Below the pieces are notes generated by a model that was not told the DNA's origin, did not search any database, and saw nothing but the letters and a program-made list of their open reading frames with translations. The position numbers and the translations under genes are program-made. A DNA stretch of 64,000 nucleotides, taken from Legionella sp. PC997. GTDB taxonomy: Bacteria > Pseudomonadota > Gammaproteobacteria > Legionellales > Legionellaceae. Numbering within the stretch: position 1 is the stretch's first letter; every line of letters starts with the position of its first letter. Below, in pieces: positions 34,761 to 45,085 of the stretch. Where the stretch lies: contig NZ_CP059576.1 of the NCBI RefSeq assembly GCF_014109825.1, forward strand, positions 3,269,501-3,333,500, in the 5' to 3' direction.

Positions 34761-36152
34761 ATGATTTGGAATACACCAATTGATTGGGAACATGGACTTT
34801 TTTTACAGCCACAACATTTCCAATATACTGAACTCAATCAGCATTATATCCACTCTCAATTTTTACGTTATATAACCCCCTTTTTTTGGGGATTTACTGA
34901 TTTGGTAGTGAATGAAAAATCATTAAAGAGCGGCATTTTTGATGTGGAAAAAATGGCTTTTTTTTTACCCACTGGCGAGTTTGTTGAGATCGATGTTAAT
35001 GCCAAATTTTTACCTCGTTCCTTTATATCGGATTGGCCCGCGAATACAAACTCATTAAAAGTATATATCGGTGTCAAAGAACTTTCGAAAAACATAGGCA
35101 ACGTAACTGTTGTAGAGAGTCTAGATAATTTGAGTAACGTGAATACTCGTTTTATTAGTTGGAATGCGGGCGATGAACTTCCTGACTACTATCATCAAGG
35201 AGCACAAGCTCATCTTAGATCTTTATTCTATGTAGTCAAATTATTTTGGGAATTCGAAATTGAAAATACCCATAATTACTCGATCATCCAAGTAGCAGAA
35301 TTGAGAAGAACAACAAAAGATGAAGTGCTCTATGATCCTAATTTTTATCCATCTTGTGTCAGCCTCTTCGCACACCATAATCTCAGTTCATTAATGAATC
35401 AGCTTCTAAGTGATTTGGTTAAAACCACAAGTAAGTTAGAAAAATTCAAACAACCTCTTGATTCATATAGCACCCAAGTGGATAAAAGTAACTTCGGACG
35501 TTTATTTTCCTTACGCTCCTTATTACGAAATGTTCCGGTTATGGAACATTATCTCAATGCCAAAACAGTTCACCCCTGGCAAGTCTATGGCCTTCTCCAA
35601 CATATGATTGGTGAACTAAGTTTTTATTCTACTGAAATTAACTTTTTTGAAAGCGGAAGTGGTAACGTGTCGGCAATACCGGTCTATGATCACAGCAATT
35701 TGAGTAAAAGTTTTAATCTAATTGTCGCGTTGTTGAATAAGTTATTAATCGCCATTACTGCAGACCCCGATCGTATTCGACGCATGGTTAAAGAAAAAAC
35801 TCATTATTGGGCCGATTTGGGTCATAACTTCATCCAAAAAAACAGAAATTATTTCTTAGTCATGTATGCACAAAATGATTTAGAAGAAATTGCTGAAATG
35901 ATACAAGATTTTGGTAAGTTATGTGCTTATTCAGAAATAGAAAATTATATAGATTTTGCTTTACCTGGAGCTCCAATTTCCCGACTTATTTCCGCTCCAG
36001 AAGGAGTACCCAAAGGCGCGAATTGTCTTTATTATCATATTGATCATAAATCGGTTATGTGGTCTAAGATCGAAATGGAACAAAAAGTCGCCTTCTATCT
36101 TGGTAAAACACCTGTAGACATAGTGATTGACATTGTCGCGGTAGGAGGGTAA
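34761..36152 (+). CDS. tssK: T6SS baseplate adaptor TssK
   Basis: A 463-residue TssK (VasE) protein. The first residues (IDWEHGLFLQPQHFQ) are the family signature. Later landmarks are YDHSNLSKSF and the C-terminal LPGAPISRLISAPEGVP. TssK trimers connect the baseplate wedges with the TssL/TssM membrane complex. It is tightly packed between tssJ and tssL, which begins at the next base after its stop. Confidence 0.95.
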   Translation: MIWNTPIDWEHGLFLQPQHFQYTELNQHYIHSQFLRYITPFFWGFTDLVVNEKSLKSGIFDVEKMAFFLPTGEFVEIDVNAKFLPRSFISDWPANTNSLKVYIGVKELSKNIGNVTVVESLDNLSNVNTRFISWNAGDELPDYYHQGAQAHLRSLFYVVKLFWEFEIENTHNYSIIQVAELRRTTKDEVLYDPNFYPSCVSLFAHHNLSSLMNQLLSDLVKTTSKLEKFKQPLDSYSTQVDKSNFGRLFSLRSLLRNVPVMEHYLNAKTVHPWQVYGLLQHMIGELSFYSTEINFFESGSGNVSAIPVYDHSNLSKSFNLIVALLNKLLIAITADPDRIRRMVKEKTHYWADLGHNFIQKNRNYFLVMYAQNDLEEIAEMIQDFGKLCAYSEIENYIDFALPGAPISRLISAPEGVPKGANCLYYHIDHKSVMWSKIEMEQKVAFYLGKTPVDIVIDIVAVGG

Positions 36153-36812
36153 ATGAATCTGCAAGCCATTTTTTATGATTTATTTAAATACGTGTGGGAT
36201 TTAAATAAAAATCAGTTCGCGACGGTTAGTTATGATGAATTCAGAGGGAAGGTCACTTCTTTAATCGCTGAAATTAAAATGAAAGAAAGTGAAGTGGATA
36301 AGCATAATCTAAATTCCGCTTTATTCGCGGTTTGTGCATGGATTGATGAAGTGGTCCAAAAAACCAGTTGGCCAGGTGTGAGACAGTGGCAAGATAAGTT
36401 ATTGCAAGCTGAATATTTTAATACAACTAGTGCTGGGGAAGAATTTTTTGTTCGCTTAAGTAAAATTCCAAGCAAACAAGAAGATCTCGTAAGAATTTAT
36501 TATCGATGTTTGGTTTTGGGATTTGAAGGGGTATATCATAAACCCTTAGATAAACCTGACTTATTAAAATATAAGAATTTTGCATTAGAACAATTAAGTC
36601 AGGGATTTGACATGACAAATTATCCCTCTGAATTTGTTGCATTTCCGTTAGCTTATAAGAATGATAATTTACAAATTATCCCTCCAAAATTAGATCAGTA
36701 TCGAAGCGTTCTTTGGTGGTTGCTACCTATTCCGGTGATTTTAATTATTTATTTCTTTTTTTATTTTGTAATTAATAATACAGTTACTAATTATTTACAT
36801 TTAATTAAGTAA
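36153..36812 (+). CDS. tssL: T6SS inner-membrane protein TssL (DotU-like)
   Basis: A 219-residue protein. The N-terminal cytoplasmic domain has the DotU/IcmH pattern: FAVCAWIDEVVQKT, WPGVRQWQDKLLQAEYFNT, AGEEFF and EDLVRIYYRCLVLGFEG. One transmembrane helix lies at about 190-212 near the C-terminus. There is no OmpA-like peptidoglycan-binding domain, so anchoring to the wall would need another protein, and none is seen in this locus. AGGAGG lies within the tssK 3' end before the ATG. It belongs to the membrane complex with TssJ and TssM. Confidence 0.94.
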   Translation: MNLQAIFYDLFKYVWDLNKNQFATVSYDEFRGKVTSLIAEIKMKESEVDKHNLNSALFAVCAWIDEVVQKTSWPGVRQWQDKLLQAEYFNTTSAGEEFFVRLSKIPSKQEDLVRIYYRCLVLGFEGVYHKPLDKPDLLKYKNFALEQLSQGFDMTNYPSEFVAFPLAYKNDNLQIIPPKLDQYRSVLWWLLPIPVILIIYFFFYFVINNTVTNYLHLIK

Positions 36813-36825
36813 GCAAGAGAGTCAA

Positions 36826-39800
36826 ATGGGACGATTAGGACATATCATTTTTTGGATCTTGCTTGTGGTTATTTTGGGGGCGTATGCCACCTTTATAACA
36901 TTTCATCTAGATTATCCAATATGGGTAGGAATACTCATTTTCTTAGCAATGCTATTGGGATTCTTAATACTCGATAGCATCACGTGGGCAATTCGGAGAT
37001 GGTATAAAAATAGAAAAGCTGAAAAAGCAAAAGAAACCGGCAAAAAAATAGAGACGGAAGGATTACGCTTAACTCTAGAAAATGCCCTGAATTATATAGA
37101 GACCAATCATATCGCCGGTGGGGCAAAGCGTTTTTGGCAAATGCCCTGGATTATTTTTTTTGGTAAAACCACAATTCTTCTTTCTAATGGATTGAAACTA
37201 CATACCCATTTTATGGTTGGCGATGCTGAGGATGAAGCCCTGCAACGAAATCAAGTTTATGTACTCGACCATTTTGCCATATGGTGCGTTGATGCGGAAC
37301 TACTAGAATCCAACCCATCAAAAAACGTAGAGAAACAATGGCTTGATTTTCTAAAGCACATTAAGAGTCAAAAAAAAGCAATTACCCCTATTGATCAAAT
37401 TGTTATCGAACTACCAGCCTCCAAGCTTTTAAATGGGGATAAATCTGATATAGCCCACTTAGCTCGAACATTGAAAGATAGAGTGGATCAAGTCAGTCTT
37501 ATGACGGGTTACCGTCAACAAGTACTTTTTTTGATTACTCAATGCAATGAATTGAGCGGTTTTGATGAATACGTAGCCCTTATGCCTGATAACTTATGGA
37601 GTCAGGCCATGGGATATATCGTAACCAATCCACTAAAAGATTCAACTTCTACAGCCCCACTGAAATACATCAGCAATCGTGCAGATGAAGTAATTGATAT
37701 TGTCTTGTTTGATACTCAAAAGCCCATCGATGTCCCTGTATTCAATTTTCCTTTAAACGTGAAAAAACTTGAAGAAAACTATTCAAGGTTTACAAGTTTA
37801 TTTTTTGCTTCCTCGCCTTATACCGAACCCGCAGTACTCCATGGGGTTTATTTGCTGGGTGAATATCAGCATAACGGTAAAAATGAGAGTGTTTTTTATT
37901 ATGATTTTATTGATCAGATTCAGCTCTCTCTCATCCGTCCTATGTCTTTATTAAACTCTGAAATAAAGCAACGTAATAAACGGCGATGGGAATATCTAGG
38001 CGTTTGGTATTTTGCAGGTGCTCTTGCTGCGGGTTATCTAATTTATGTCTATAACGCAACCTCAAATCGTTTAGTCGAATTGATCAAACCTTTACCGAAA
38101 AAAGAATCGTTCTCGGATCAATTAGAACCCAATTTACTACAATTTGGCGATTATCATGTTTTGATGGGGCAACTTGATCTTTTTAGGAATCAATTGCAAA
38201 TTAAAATATTGCCTTACCGAGGCGGTTTAAATCGGTTATATACTTTTTACAGCGAGCAATATGTAAAGCATTTTAAACAATATATTTTAGTACTTCTCGA
38301 TAATCGAATGGAGCAAATGCTTACTCAGGGAGGTCTTACGGACACCCAAAAAGCCTATTTGGTCCAGAATATGGTGAGTCGGATTAATTTAATCCAAGCC
38401 AAAATTATTAGTGGTGTAAGCCCGGCAACGCTAATGCAAATGCCTAATCCGCAAATAAAATACTTAGGATACAATCGATTACCGGAACGATTTCTCAATA
38501 CCTTTGGTCCCTTATACAAAGATTATGTAATTTGGAATCCAAATTCTGAAAAACTGCGTAGCGAGGCTGGTAAATTAACCCTCTGGCTTGATCAATCTCA
38601 TCTTTTGGCTTCCGATTTGCGTTGGCTTCTTGCTTGGGCAAATACTCAAGATAATGTCTCTGAGCTTGGATTAAACAGCTTCTGGATAGGCTCCAATATT
38701 GTCAGGGATTACCTCATAGACCCTGCATATACCAAAGCAGGGTTTGCAGCCATTCAATCGTTACTGATACAAATTAATCATGCTTTACCGCTCTACATGG
38801 ATATGAGCAGATCAAAAAGTAGCTTTGATCTATGGTATTCCGAAACACGTCTTAATGTATGGAAAAATTTTGCACTTAATTTCTACAAAGGAACTAAAAC
38901 CCTAGCCTTTCAATATGAATGGGATCAAACCTTCAATGATATGTTGCAAACCACTAGCCCTTATAATGGCTTCTTGCAGGATTTAGCCTCAGAATTCCAA
39001 GGTAGCCTTCCCTTTGCGAAGCCTCATTGGATTCAACTCGTTTTGCAATTTTCTGATCTCATGGTGTACAGTCATAGCAGTGAGAAGGGAATAGAATTTA
39101 AGCAGCTTTCCAATTTGATTGCAGATTGGATGAAAAAACTCCAAGAAAAGCCTTCTCAATGGAATGGCGATAGTCCGAGTAATGTTTACAACAGACCGCC
39201 AAGTGTTGCCAATAAATTAAATTTCAACACCCAGGTGAACGCAGCCAAGTCGTACATGAAATATCGTGATTTATTAAAGCAACTTTATAAAGAACCTTAT
39301 GTACAAGCAGTGAAAGCGTATACGAATTCCCGAGAGTTGTATTTAAGCCAAATTGAAGTAGACAGACAATCTACATTAGTTATGCAAGCCTATCAGTCTT
39401 TAGTTGATATGAGACGCGCGCTTGAACATTTTGACCAACTCGATGCTTCGAATCCTTTTTGGACCCTCATGCGTGGTCCATTGGACTACTACATCGACTA
39501 CACAAATCGTTTTGCATCGTGCTATATCCAGCAGAAGTGGCTCGATGAGGTGTATCTCCGAACGATTGCTTTAAGTGGCGAAGAATTGAATCAAACTTTA
39601 TTTGCTAAAGGGGGTCTTGTCTGGATTTTTAACGACAAATATGCACTTCCCTTCATGAAACAAATAGGAAGCCGTTTTCTTCCCAGGTACATTCTGGGAC
39701 ATGAGTTTCCTTTTAAAGAGCAGTATTACCAGTTGTTAACCTTTGGAATGAGAATCAATGAAGATCTGGAAGCATTAGGCCATTTAAAACAAAAACCTGA

Positions 39801-40317
39801 AGAGCGCTCTCCCGTGAACTTAATGATTTACGCTCAGCCTACAAATCTTGATGTGGATGCTACCGTACTGCCTTATAAGACCATATTGCATGTTGAATGT
39901 AAGGACAAAGAATATTCCTTAGAAAATTATAACTATCCCTCACAACAAAAAATTTCTCATTGGCAATTAGAAAGTTGTGGTCCAACTGAGATTACTTTGT
40001 TTTTTCCAGGGACTAAATTAGTCATTCCTTATCCAGGAGATGAAGGTTTTTTACACTTCTTAGAGGACTTTGATACTGGAATTAAAGATTTTTATCCGCA
40101 TAACTTTCCGGAACATGCAAAATTTTTAAAAGCACACAAAATTGATAAAATTCGCGTGAGTTACCACATAAAGGGTGGCCATGACATCATGTGGCAAATT
40201 GAAAAATACTTTGCAACCCAAAAAGATTACAAAGTGGCACAACAGAATCTTTCTCATGTCTCTAAGCTTCCAAGGACCATCACGGATTGCTGGGCTCAGG
40301 GCGAATACGATGTTTAA
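36826..40317 (+). CDS. tssM: T6SS membrane complex protein TssM (IcmF-like)
   Basis: An 1163-residue IcmF/VasK protein. Transmembrane helices lie at about 5-26, 34-54 and 393-413, with a large periplasmic part after the third. In the cytoplasmic domain the usual Walker A (GxxGxGKT/S) is replaced by IIFFGKTTILL near residue 115: the GKTT is kept but the preceding glycine-rich loop is missing. ATP or GTP binding is therefore doubtful, whereas the overall architecture is intact. C-terminal beta domains contact TssJ. It ends overlapping tssA by eight bases. Confidence 0.94.
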   Translation: MGRLGHIIFWILLVVILGAYATFITFHLDYPIWVGILIFLAMLLGFLILDSITWAIRRWYKNRKAEKAKETGKKIETEGLRLTLENALNYIETNHIAGGAKRFWQMPWIIFFGKTTILLSNGLKLHTHFMVGDAEDEALQRNQVYVLDHFAIWCVDAELLESNPSKNVEKQWLDFLKHIKSQKKAITPIDQIVIELPASKLLNGDKSDIAHLARTLKDRVDQVSLMTGYRQQVLFLITQCNELSGFDEYVALMPDNLWSQAMGYIVTNPLKDSTSTAPLKYISNRADEVIDIVLFDTQKPIDVPVFNFPLNVKKLEENYSRFTSLFFASSPYTEPAVLHGVYLLGEYQHNGKNESVFYYDFIDQIQLSLIRPMSLLNSEIKQRNKRRWEYLGVWYFAGALAAGYLIYVYNATSNRLVELIKPLPKKESFSDQLEPNLLQFGDYHVLMGQLDLFRNQLQIKILPYRGGLNRLYTFYSEQYVKHFKQYILVLLDNRMEQMLTQGGLTDTQKAYLVQNMVSRINLIQAKIISGVSPATLMQMPNPQIKYLGYNRLPERFLNTFGPLYKDYVIWNPNSEKLRSEAGKLTLWLDQSHLLASDLRWLLAWANTQDNVSELGLNSFWIGSNIVRDYLIDPAYTKAGFAAIQSLLIQINHALPLYMDMSRSKSSFDLWYSETRLNVWKNFALNFYKGTKTLAFQYEWDQTFNDMLQTTSPYNGFLQDLASEFQGSLPFAKPHWIQLVLQFSDLMVYSHSSEKGIEFKQLSNLIADWMKKLQEKPSQWNGDSPSNVYNRPPSVANKLNFNTQVNAAKSYMKYRDLLKQLYKEPYVQAVKAYTNSRELYLSQIEVDRQSTLVMQAYQSLVDMRRALEHFDQLDASNPFWTLMRGPLDYYIDYTNRFASCYIQQKWLDEVYLRTIALSGEELNQTLFAKGGLVWIFNDKYALPFMKQIGSRFLPRYILGHEFPFKEQYYQLLTFGMRINEDLEALGHLKQKPEERSPVNLMIYAQPTNLDVDATVLPYKTILHVECKDKEYSLENYNYPSQQKISHWQLESCGPTEITLFFPGTKLVIPYPGDEGFLHFLEDFDTGIKDFYPHNFPEHAKFLKAHKIDKIRVSYHIKGGHDIMWQIEKYFATQKDYKVAQQNLSHVSKLPRTITDCWAQGEYDV

Positions 40318-41818
40318 TATTGACTCAATTAATAAATTAGGAACCCAACCTATTCCTGGGACCAACAGAGCTGGGGAACAATGTTATGAGTTTACTCAAT
40401 ACGCCTTAATTCGCAATGAAGTGCAAAAATTATCGCGAATCGGGCAATCCTCGGATGTGCATTGGCTGAGTATTATTGATAATTCGATTGAGCTACTCAC
40501 CTATTATACTAAAGACATTCAAATCGCTGCTTATTTGGCTTATGGTTTATTTCATCAATATCAATTTAAAGGACTGGCTGCGGGATTAAATTTTCTTTTA
40601 GATTTTATTGTAAATTTCTGGGAGGATGCCTATCCCCAAGGACGAATGAAAGCCAAAATTGAGACGCTAAACTGGTATGCAACTCAATCGCTGAATCATT
40701 TAAAACAAGTTAAATTAAGTACGGACGACGAAGAGTTTCTACATCCCATTCTTAACACCTTAAAAAATCTCGAGCGGGAATTACTCACTCGAGGGGTACA
40801 CATCGATCTTTTTTCAAGTTTACAAAAAAAAATAGAAGCAACCGAGGTAATCACCGTCCACACACCTGTACAAAATAAATCGAGTACAGAATTGCCTAGC
40901 TCAAATCTACAGAATCAATCAAGTGTTAATTTAGAACCCGCCCTTATTCTATGTACTCAATTCGCTCGAGAGCTTATGGAGAAGGATCGAGCAAATCCTT
41001 ATGCTTATTATTTAAATCGTGTTGCAGCCTGGGGTGGAATAACCGGAATACCTGTTAACGACAATGGAGTTACCCTTGTAAAGGCTCCTGAATATTTCAA
41101 TCAAGAACGGATTAAAAAAGTCCAAGATACCGGAGATTGGGCTGAAATAGTAGCCACAGCAGAAGAAATAATTCCTCAAGAACCTTTTTGGCTGGATTTA
41201 AATTTAATAAGTCTTAATGCCTTGCAAAGGTTAGATGGAGTATTTAATGCTGCTTATGAAACTGCGAAACAAGAATTGGCTCATTTTATCCAAAGAATTT
41301 CTGGAATTGAAAAATTAAGATTTAACGACAAGACTCCTTTTGTAAGTGACCAATATGTAGGGCAACTTAGTCAGATTATTGCTAAAAAAAGCGCGCAAAT
41401 TTCGAATAATGAAAAAAATCTATCTGTAATCGAACAAAATCAACTGCGAGAAATAAAAGAGGTAATCGCTCAATTCAACACGAAAAAGCCAGATGTCTCG
41501 CGACAACAACTTGAATTGCTCCATAAAGAGTCCATCAGCAACAAAGTAAAATTATTCTCTTATATGGCCCTGTGTGAATCATTACTTGAAGCAAATGAAC
41601 AATCTATTTTAAAACCCTATTTAAGGTTGATGCTAGAAATAATCGAGCAACATCATTTGACAACTTGGGAACCTGGCTTGGCATTAGAAGCACTTATTTT
41701 GACTTATCGCTCTATGAAATTTTTAAAGAATTCTTTTTCGACCCAGGAAATGGATCACGTATTTTACTTAATCACAAAACTGGATCTGAGTGCAGCAAAA
41801 GAGCTTGCTCATCTTTGA
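40310..41818 (+). CDS. tssA: T6SS cap/priming protein TssA
   Basis: A 502-residue TssA (ImpA-like) protein. The ATG at 40310 is chosen because the family N-terminus begins there: a short lead, then LGTQPIPGTNRAGEQCYEF with the conserved P-G-x-x-CxY/F pattern, followed by a helical part ending YTKDIQIAAYLAYG. The frame is also open upstream (40175), but that overlaps tssM. The C-terminal region (about 360-500) is the domain that forms the TssA ring and guides sheath growth. It is the last T6SS structural gene; the F-box pair follows. Confidence 0.92.
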   Translation: MFNIDSINKLGTQPIPGTNRAGEQCYEFTQYALIRNEVQKLSRIGQSSDVHWLSIIDNSIELLTYYTKDIQIAAYLAYGLFHQYQFKGLAAGLNFLLDFIVNFWEDAYPQGRMKAKIETLNWYATQSLNHLKQVKLSTDDEEFLHPILNTLKNLERELLTRGVHIDLFSSLQKKIEATEVITVHTPVQNKSSTELPSSNLQNQSSVNLEPALILCTQFARELMEKDRANPYAYYLNRVAAWGGITGIPVNDNGVTLVKAPEYFNQERIKKVQDTGDWAEIVATAEEIIPQEPFWLDLNLISLNALQRLDGVFNAAYETAKQELAHFIQRISGIEKLRFNDKTPFVSDQYVGQLSQIIAKKSAQISNNEKNLSVIEQNQLREIKEVIAQFNTKKPDVSRQQLELLHKESISNKVKLFSYMALCESLLEANEQSILKPYLRLMLEIIEQHHLTTWEPGLALEALILTYRSMKFLKNSFSTQEMDHVFYLITKLDLSAAKELAHL

Positions 41819-42153
41819 GAAAACCTTCTTTAAATTTTTTTATCAAACATTTAAAATTCTCTTAATTATTAGCTGATTCATTACTTCCAGTGGATGGTAA
41901 TGATGGAGGACAGGTAACTTAACAATCTTATCAAAAGCAGTTCGGCGGTTGAGAAAGATTATAAGTTAACTATCCTCTTGGTTCTCGTTGATTAACCCTT
42001 CACGTTTTATTCAGGAAATCTACAACCGTTAGGTCTTATTTTTCTCATTCGATTTGGCAACTGATTCAACTCTTGTTTTCAGTATGCGTAACTAAGAGAT
42101 TTTTTTTGCTCGATCTCTCGTGCAATCTCTACGTTTTGAAATGGAATTAAATA
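41819..42153. other. 335-bp gap between tssA and the first F-box gene
   Basis: No gene was recognised. A weak stem-loop (CATTAC ... GTAATG at 41879-41902) and T-rich DNA lie here. It should hold the terminator of the T6SS cluster and the promoter of the F-box gene, but neither could be fixed. Confidence 0.4.
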
Positions 42154-44934
42154 ATGAAAAAATTAAATGAATTTCAAATTAAAAAAATTTATCCACAAAT
42201 GTCAGATATTGGAGGATTAATCAGCATAGCAGAGAGGCTGGCTCCCGAGCTGCGTAAACTACAACAATTTTGTGATACTTATAGCGTTCCAAATGATGAA
42301 CTACTCAACAAAAGTACTGAACTCTTCCCACCGAAAATGATTTATATTCTTTTGTCATTAAAGAAAAGAATAGACTACTTAAAGGAATGGATGGCTTTTG
42401 TTGATGAACTCTATGGAGTCGATGCGCTCATTTGCATAATTGTTCTCCAAAATGGACTTAATGAAATACAATTCCGAAATCATTGGACTGCGTTCTTTTC
42501 AATGTGCGACAAAATGATAACCCATGTTGTTAACATTTTTAATAAAAGACTATCCGAAAATGATACAAGCCATACCCCAAAAGACATAGATGAACGATAC
42601 CAGTTAATAAAACATCTTTATGTACAGATCATTAATTTTTCACTGAAAGCCAGAGAATTTATTCTCCTTTTGGACGATTCCGAGTCAAGTGACCAACACA
42701 CTTTAGGTCCCTCTCTTACGCCAACAAATGAGCACCCTTTTTTTACCTTGCCAGAAGAAGTAAAGGCCCGTATCTTTTCTCATTTGAATACAGAAGATGT
42801 ATTATCAACTTTGCTTGCCTCTAAGGATTTATCGAATACTGCAATGGCCTCTTTTGCAGCACGCTTTAAAAAAAATCCAACACAAGTTATCTCTTACTTA
42901 AATCAAATCACTGCTGAAGAAGCATATGACTTTGTTGAAGGATACCGATGCACCACTGAATACAAGTCACTAAAAAGTCTGATTGAACATAATATGCCAA
43001 TGTCTGATCAGGAAGTTGCCTGTTACATGCTGACTCGACACGATAGCCATCTTCCCAATATTGAACAGCTGCGAACTATTTGTACCGCCACTTCTCTAGA
43101 TGAAAAGACGAGAACGCATCTGCAAATTCTATTTCAAAATACTCTGGAAGTTGATATAGCGAGTCAAGCCGGTTGTTTACCCAAAAATCCTGAAAAAATG
43201 AATGCATTATTCGAGCTATTTCTGACCAATTATTTAAATAGCTATCTCAATCTTTTACCCTCCATCGACTTTGACCAGGTTAATCTTGTGGGTATTGATT
43301 TATCTCATGCTCCGCTATCACATAAGCAGATGGTTAGGATGGATATGTCTGCGACAAGATTGTGTGGCACAAATTTAAGTTATGCAAATTTGGAATCCAG
43401 CACTTTAAAGAAAGCAAATTTGCAGCATGCAAATTTACATCATACCAAGCTCGTAAAAGTCTGCTTGGACAATGCTTTTCTTCAACAAGCCAACCTAAAC
43501 CATGCCGATTTGAGATACACCACCCTCTGTAAAACTATATTGAAACAAGCTAATTTGAGGTGGGCGAACCTATGTGGAGCAAAACTTGACGGTACTGTAA
43601 TTGAAGGTGCTGATTTTACAGGAACCAACTTAGCCTATGCCCAGCTTATTAACCTGGATATGCGTACCGTTAACTTGAGTCAATTTAATGTTGAATGGAC
43701 TTACTTGAGAAACGTACGTGTGGTTCCCGATGCTGCTCTTGAACATGTCGAGGCATTGGAAGAATTTTTTAAATCCTTTGAAAAAAATCTTGAACATCAT
43801 TCTCATGGAAGTCAAATGAAATGGCGAATTCAGATGATAAAGGATCTAAAACGATTAATGTGTTCATTGTCACAAAGCCAGGAAACCTATTTGCTGTTTT
43901 TAAAAAAAATACTCGCGCATTATCCTCCTGAAACATTCACGAGCACTATTTTCAGCAAAAAACATCCATTCAAACAACTATTTGAACGATCCCAATTATT
44001 GGAGGTAGATCACGAAATAGAGGAAGTAGAGCTCCCTCTGCAAGCTGAAATGATTTCCATATTAGATAAATTGCAAGAGCGCATTGATCATCTCACTCCG
44101 GATACGCCCATCCGCTTCAAGAAATTAAGAAACAATTTTTATAACTGCGTTACCAAAGTTCCTGATATAACCAATGTGAATCAAATTTGTCGGTTCTCCA
44201 CTCATCATTTTTTTCTTCTGCAACTATTTTATTTCATCGGCACGAACCAAAAGAAATTATTTAAGCCTTATTTAGTGAGTTATCCCCAAGATAATTTGAA
44301 GGCAATGCATCATTCACAACGCTATGCGAGTCAGATATTTGATGGTGAATTGTTCGACCTTAGGAAATTACAAACAATTCATCCTGAAGAGTTGGACCAT
44401 TATCTTTATAATGAGGAAGATTTTATTATTAAACACAGCGGCCGCAACTTAAACAGAGTCAAATTAGGTGGTTTATTCATCAGTTATGTCCCGGGAGGAA
44501 AAGGCTCCTGCTTGTCAAAGGTTGAGATTATTGATTATGAAAACAGGTGCTTAACTTCGGGGTTTACTATCGATTCCTCCCGGTATTCCGCTTTAAAAAC
44601 AGAACTATATCTTCCCTTGAATGTATTCGATGATAAGGCGACAACTGTTGAATGTAATTTATACTCTGATGAAATTTCTGCTATTCAAGCAGCTCTTGAG
44701 TTAAGAGCAAACATCACCCAATTTATTTTTGCTACCCAAAAAGGCCCTGTACCAGAATTAATTCCAATCACAAGAATCGCGCCCCTCTCCGAGGATAAAA
44801 AAACTAAATCCCCCTCCTCAATTGAGAACGCTGAGCATCTGTTATTGGGAGAAAACCCCTTTGGCTTATATCACCAAAAACCCAAAAAACCACATTCAAA
44901 GGTGGCTGAAAAAATGCTTTGCGTGCTGATGTGA
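42154..44934 (+). CDS. F-box / pentapeptide repeat / CaaX protein, paralogue 1
   Basis: A 926-residue eukaryotic-like protein. Residues 1-180 are helical. An F-box lies at about 197-240 (FTLPEEVKARIFSHLNTED, then LASKDLSN), the type that binds SKP1 in SCF ubiquitin ligases. Pentapeptide repeats (A-N-L-x-x) run from about 374 to 520 and could serve as the substrate-binding part. The C-terminal 400 residues are unrecognised but well shared with the next gene. The last four residues are CVLM, a good CaaX prenylation box, as in Ras proteins. Legionella AnkB is a known F-box effector prenylated at a CaaX box, so host-membrane targeting is a reasonable inference. The delivery route (Dot/Icm or the adjacent T6SS) is unknown. 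Confidence 0.9.
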   Translation: MKKLNEFQIKKIYPQMSDIGGLISIAERLAPELRKLQQFCDTYSVPNDELLNKSTELFPPKMIYILLSLKKRIDYLKEWMAFVDELYGVDALICIIVLQNGLNEIQFRNHWTAFFSMCDKMITHVVNIFNKRLSENDTSHTPKDIDERYQLIKHLYVQIINFSLKAREFILLLDDSESSDQHTLGPSLTPTNEHPFFTLPEEVKARIFSHLNTEDVLSTLLASKDLSNTAMASFAARFKKNPTQVISYLNQITAEEAYDFVEGYRCTTEYKSLKSLIEHNMPMSDQEVACYMLTRHDSHLPNIEQLRTICTATSLDEKTRTHLQILFQNTLEVDIASQAGCLPKNPEKMNALFELFLTNYLNSYLNLLPSIDFDQVNLVGIDLSHAPLSHKQMVRMDMSATRLCGTNLSYANLESSTLKKANLQHANLHHTKLVKVCLDNAFLQQANLNHADLRYTTLCKTILKQANLRWANLCGAKLDGTVIEGADFTGTNLAYAQLINLDMRTVNLSQFNVEWTYLRNVRVVPDAALEHVEALEEFFKSFEKNLEHHSHGSQMKWRIQMIKDLKRLMCSLSQSQETYLLFLKKILAHYPPETFTSTIFSKKHPFKQLFERSQLLEVDHEIEEVELPLQAEMISILDKLQERIDHLTPDTPIRFKKLRNNFYNCVTKVPDITNVNQICRFSTHHFFLLQLFYFIGTNQKKLFKPYLVSYPQDNLKAMHHSQRYASQIFDGELFDLRKLQTIHPEELDHYLYNEEDFIIKHSGRNLNRVKLGGLFISYVPGGKGSCLSKVEIIDYENRCLTSGFTIDSSRYSALKTELYLPLNVFDDKATTVECNLYSDEISAIQAALELRANITQFIFATQKGPVPELIPITRIAPLSEDKKTKSPSSIENAEHLLLGENPFGLYHQKPKKPHSKVAEKMLCVLM

Positions 44935-45085
44935 GGAATTTGAAATCGCAGTTTTTTAAATTCCTCACTTAGAAATGGAGATAGAAATGGTACTCGCTGA
45001 CTATTCGTGATTGTTTAGAATTCGAAACAGAAAAAAGCATTGCTTGCCCAATATCTCATATCCCTTATATTGAAAAGGAATTAGT

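Noticed and set aside
40175-40309. Longer tssA reading frame starting inside tssM
   Set aside because: The added 45 residues do not resemble TssA; the family N-terminus begins at the ATG at 40310.
41879-41902. A segment AGTGGATGG in a small stem-loop, resembling part of the Rsm-type sRNAs
   Set aside because: Only one GGA-type motif with no LetA box, no TATGCT promoter and no further hairpins; treated as chance similarity.
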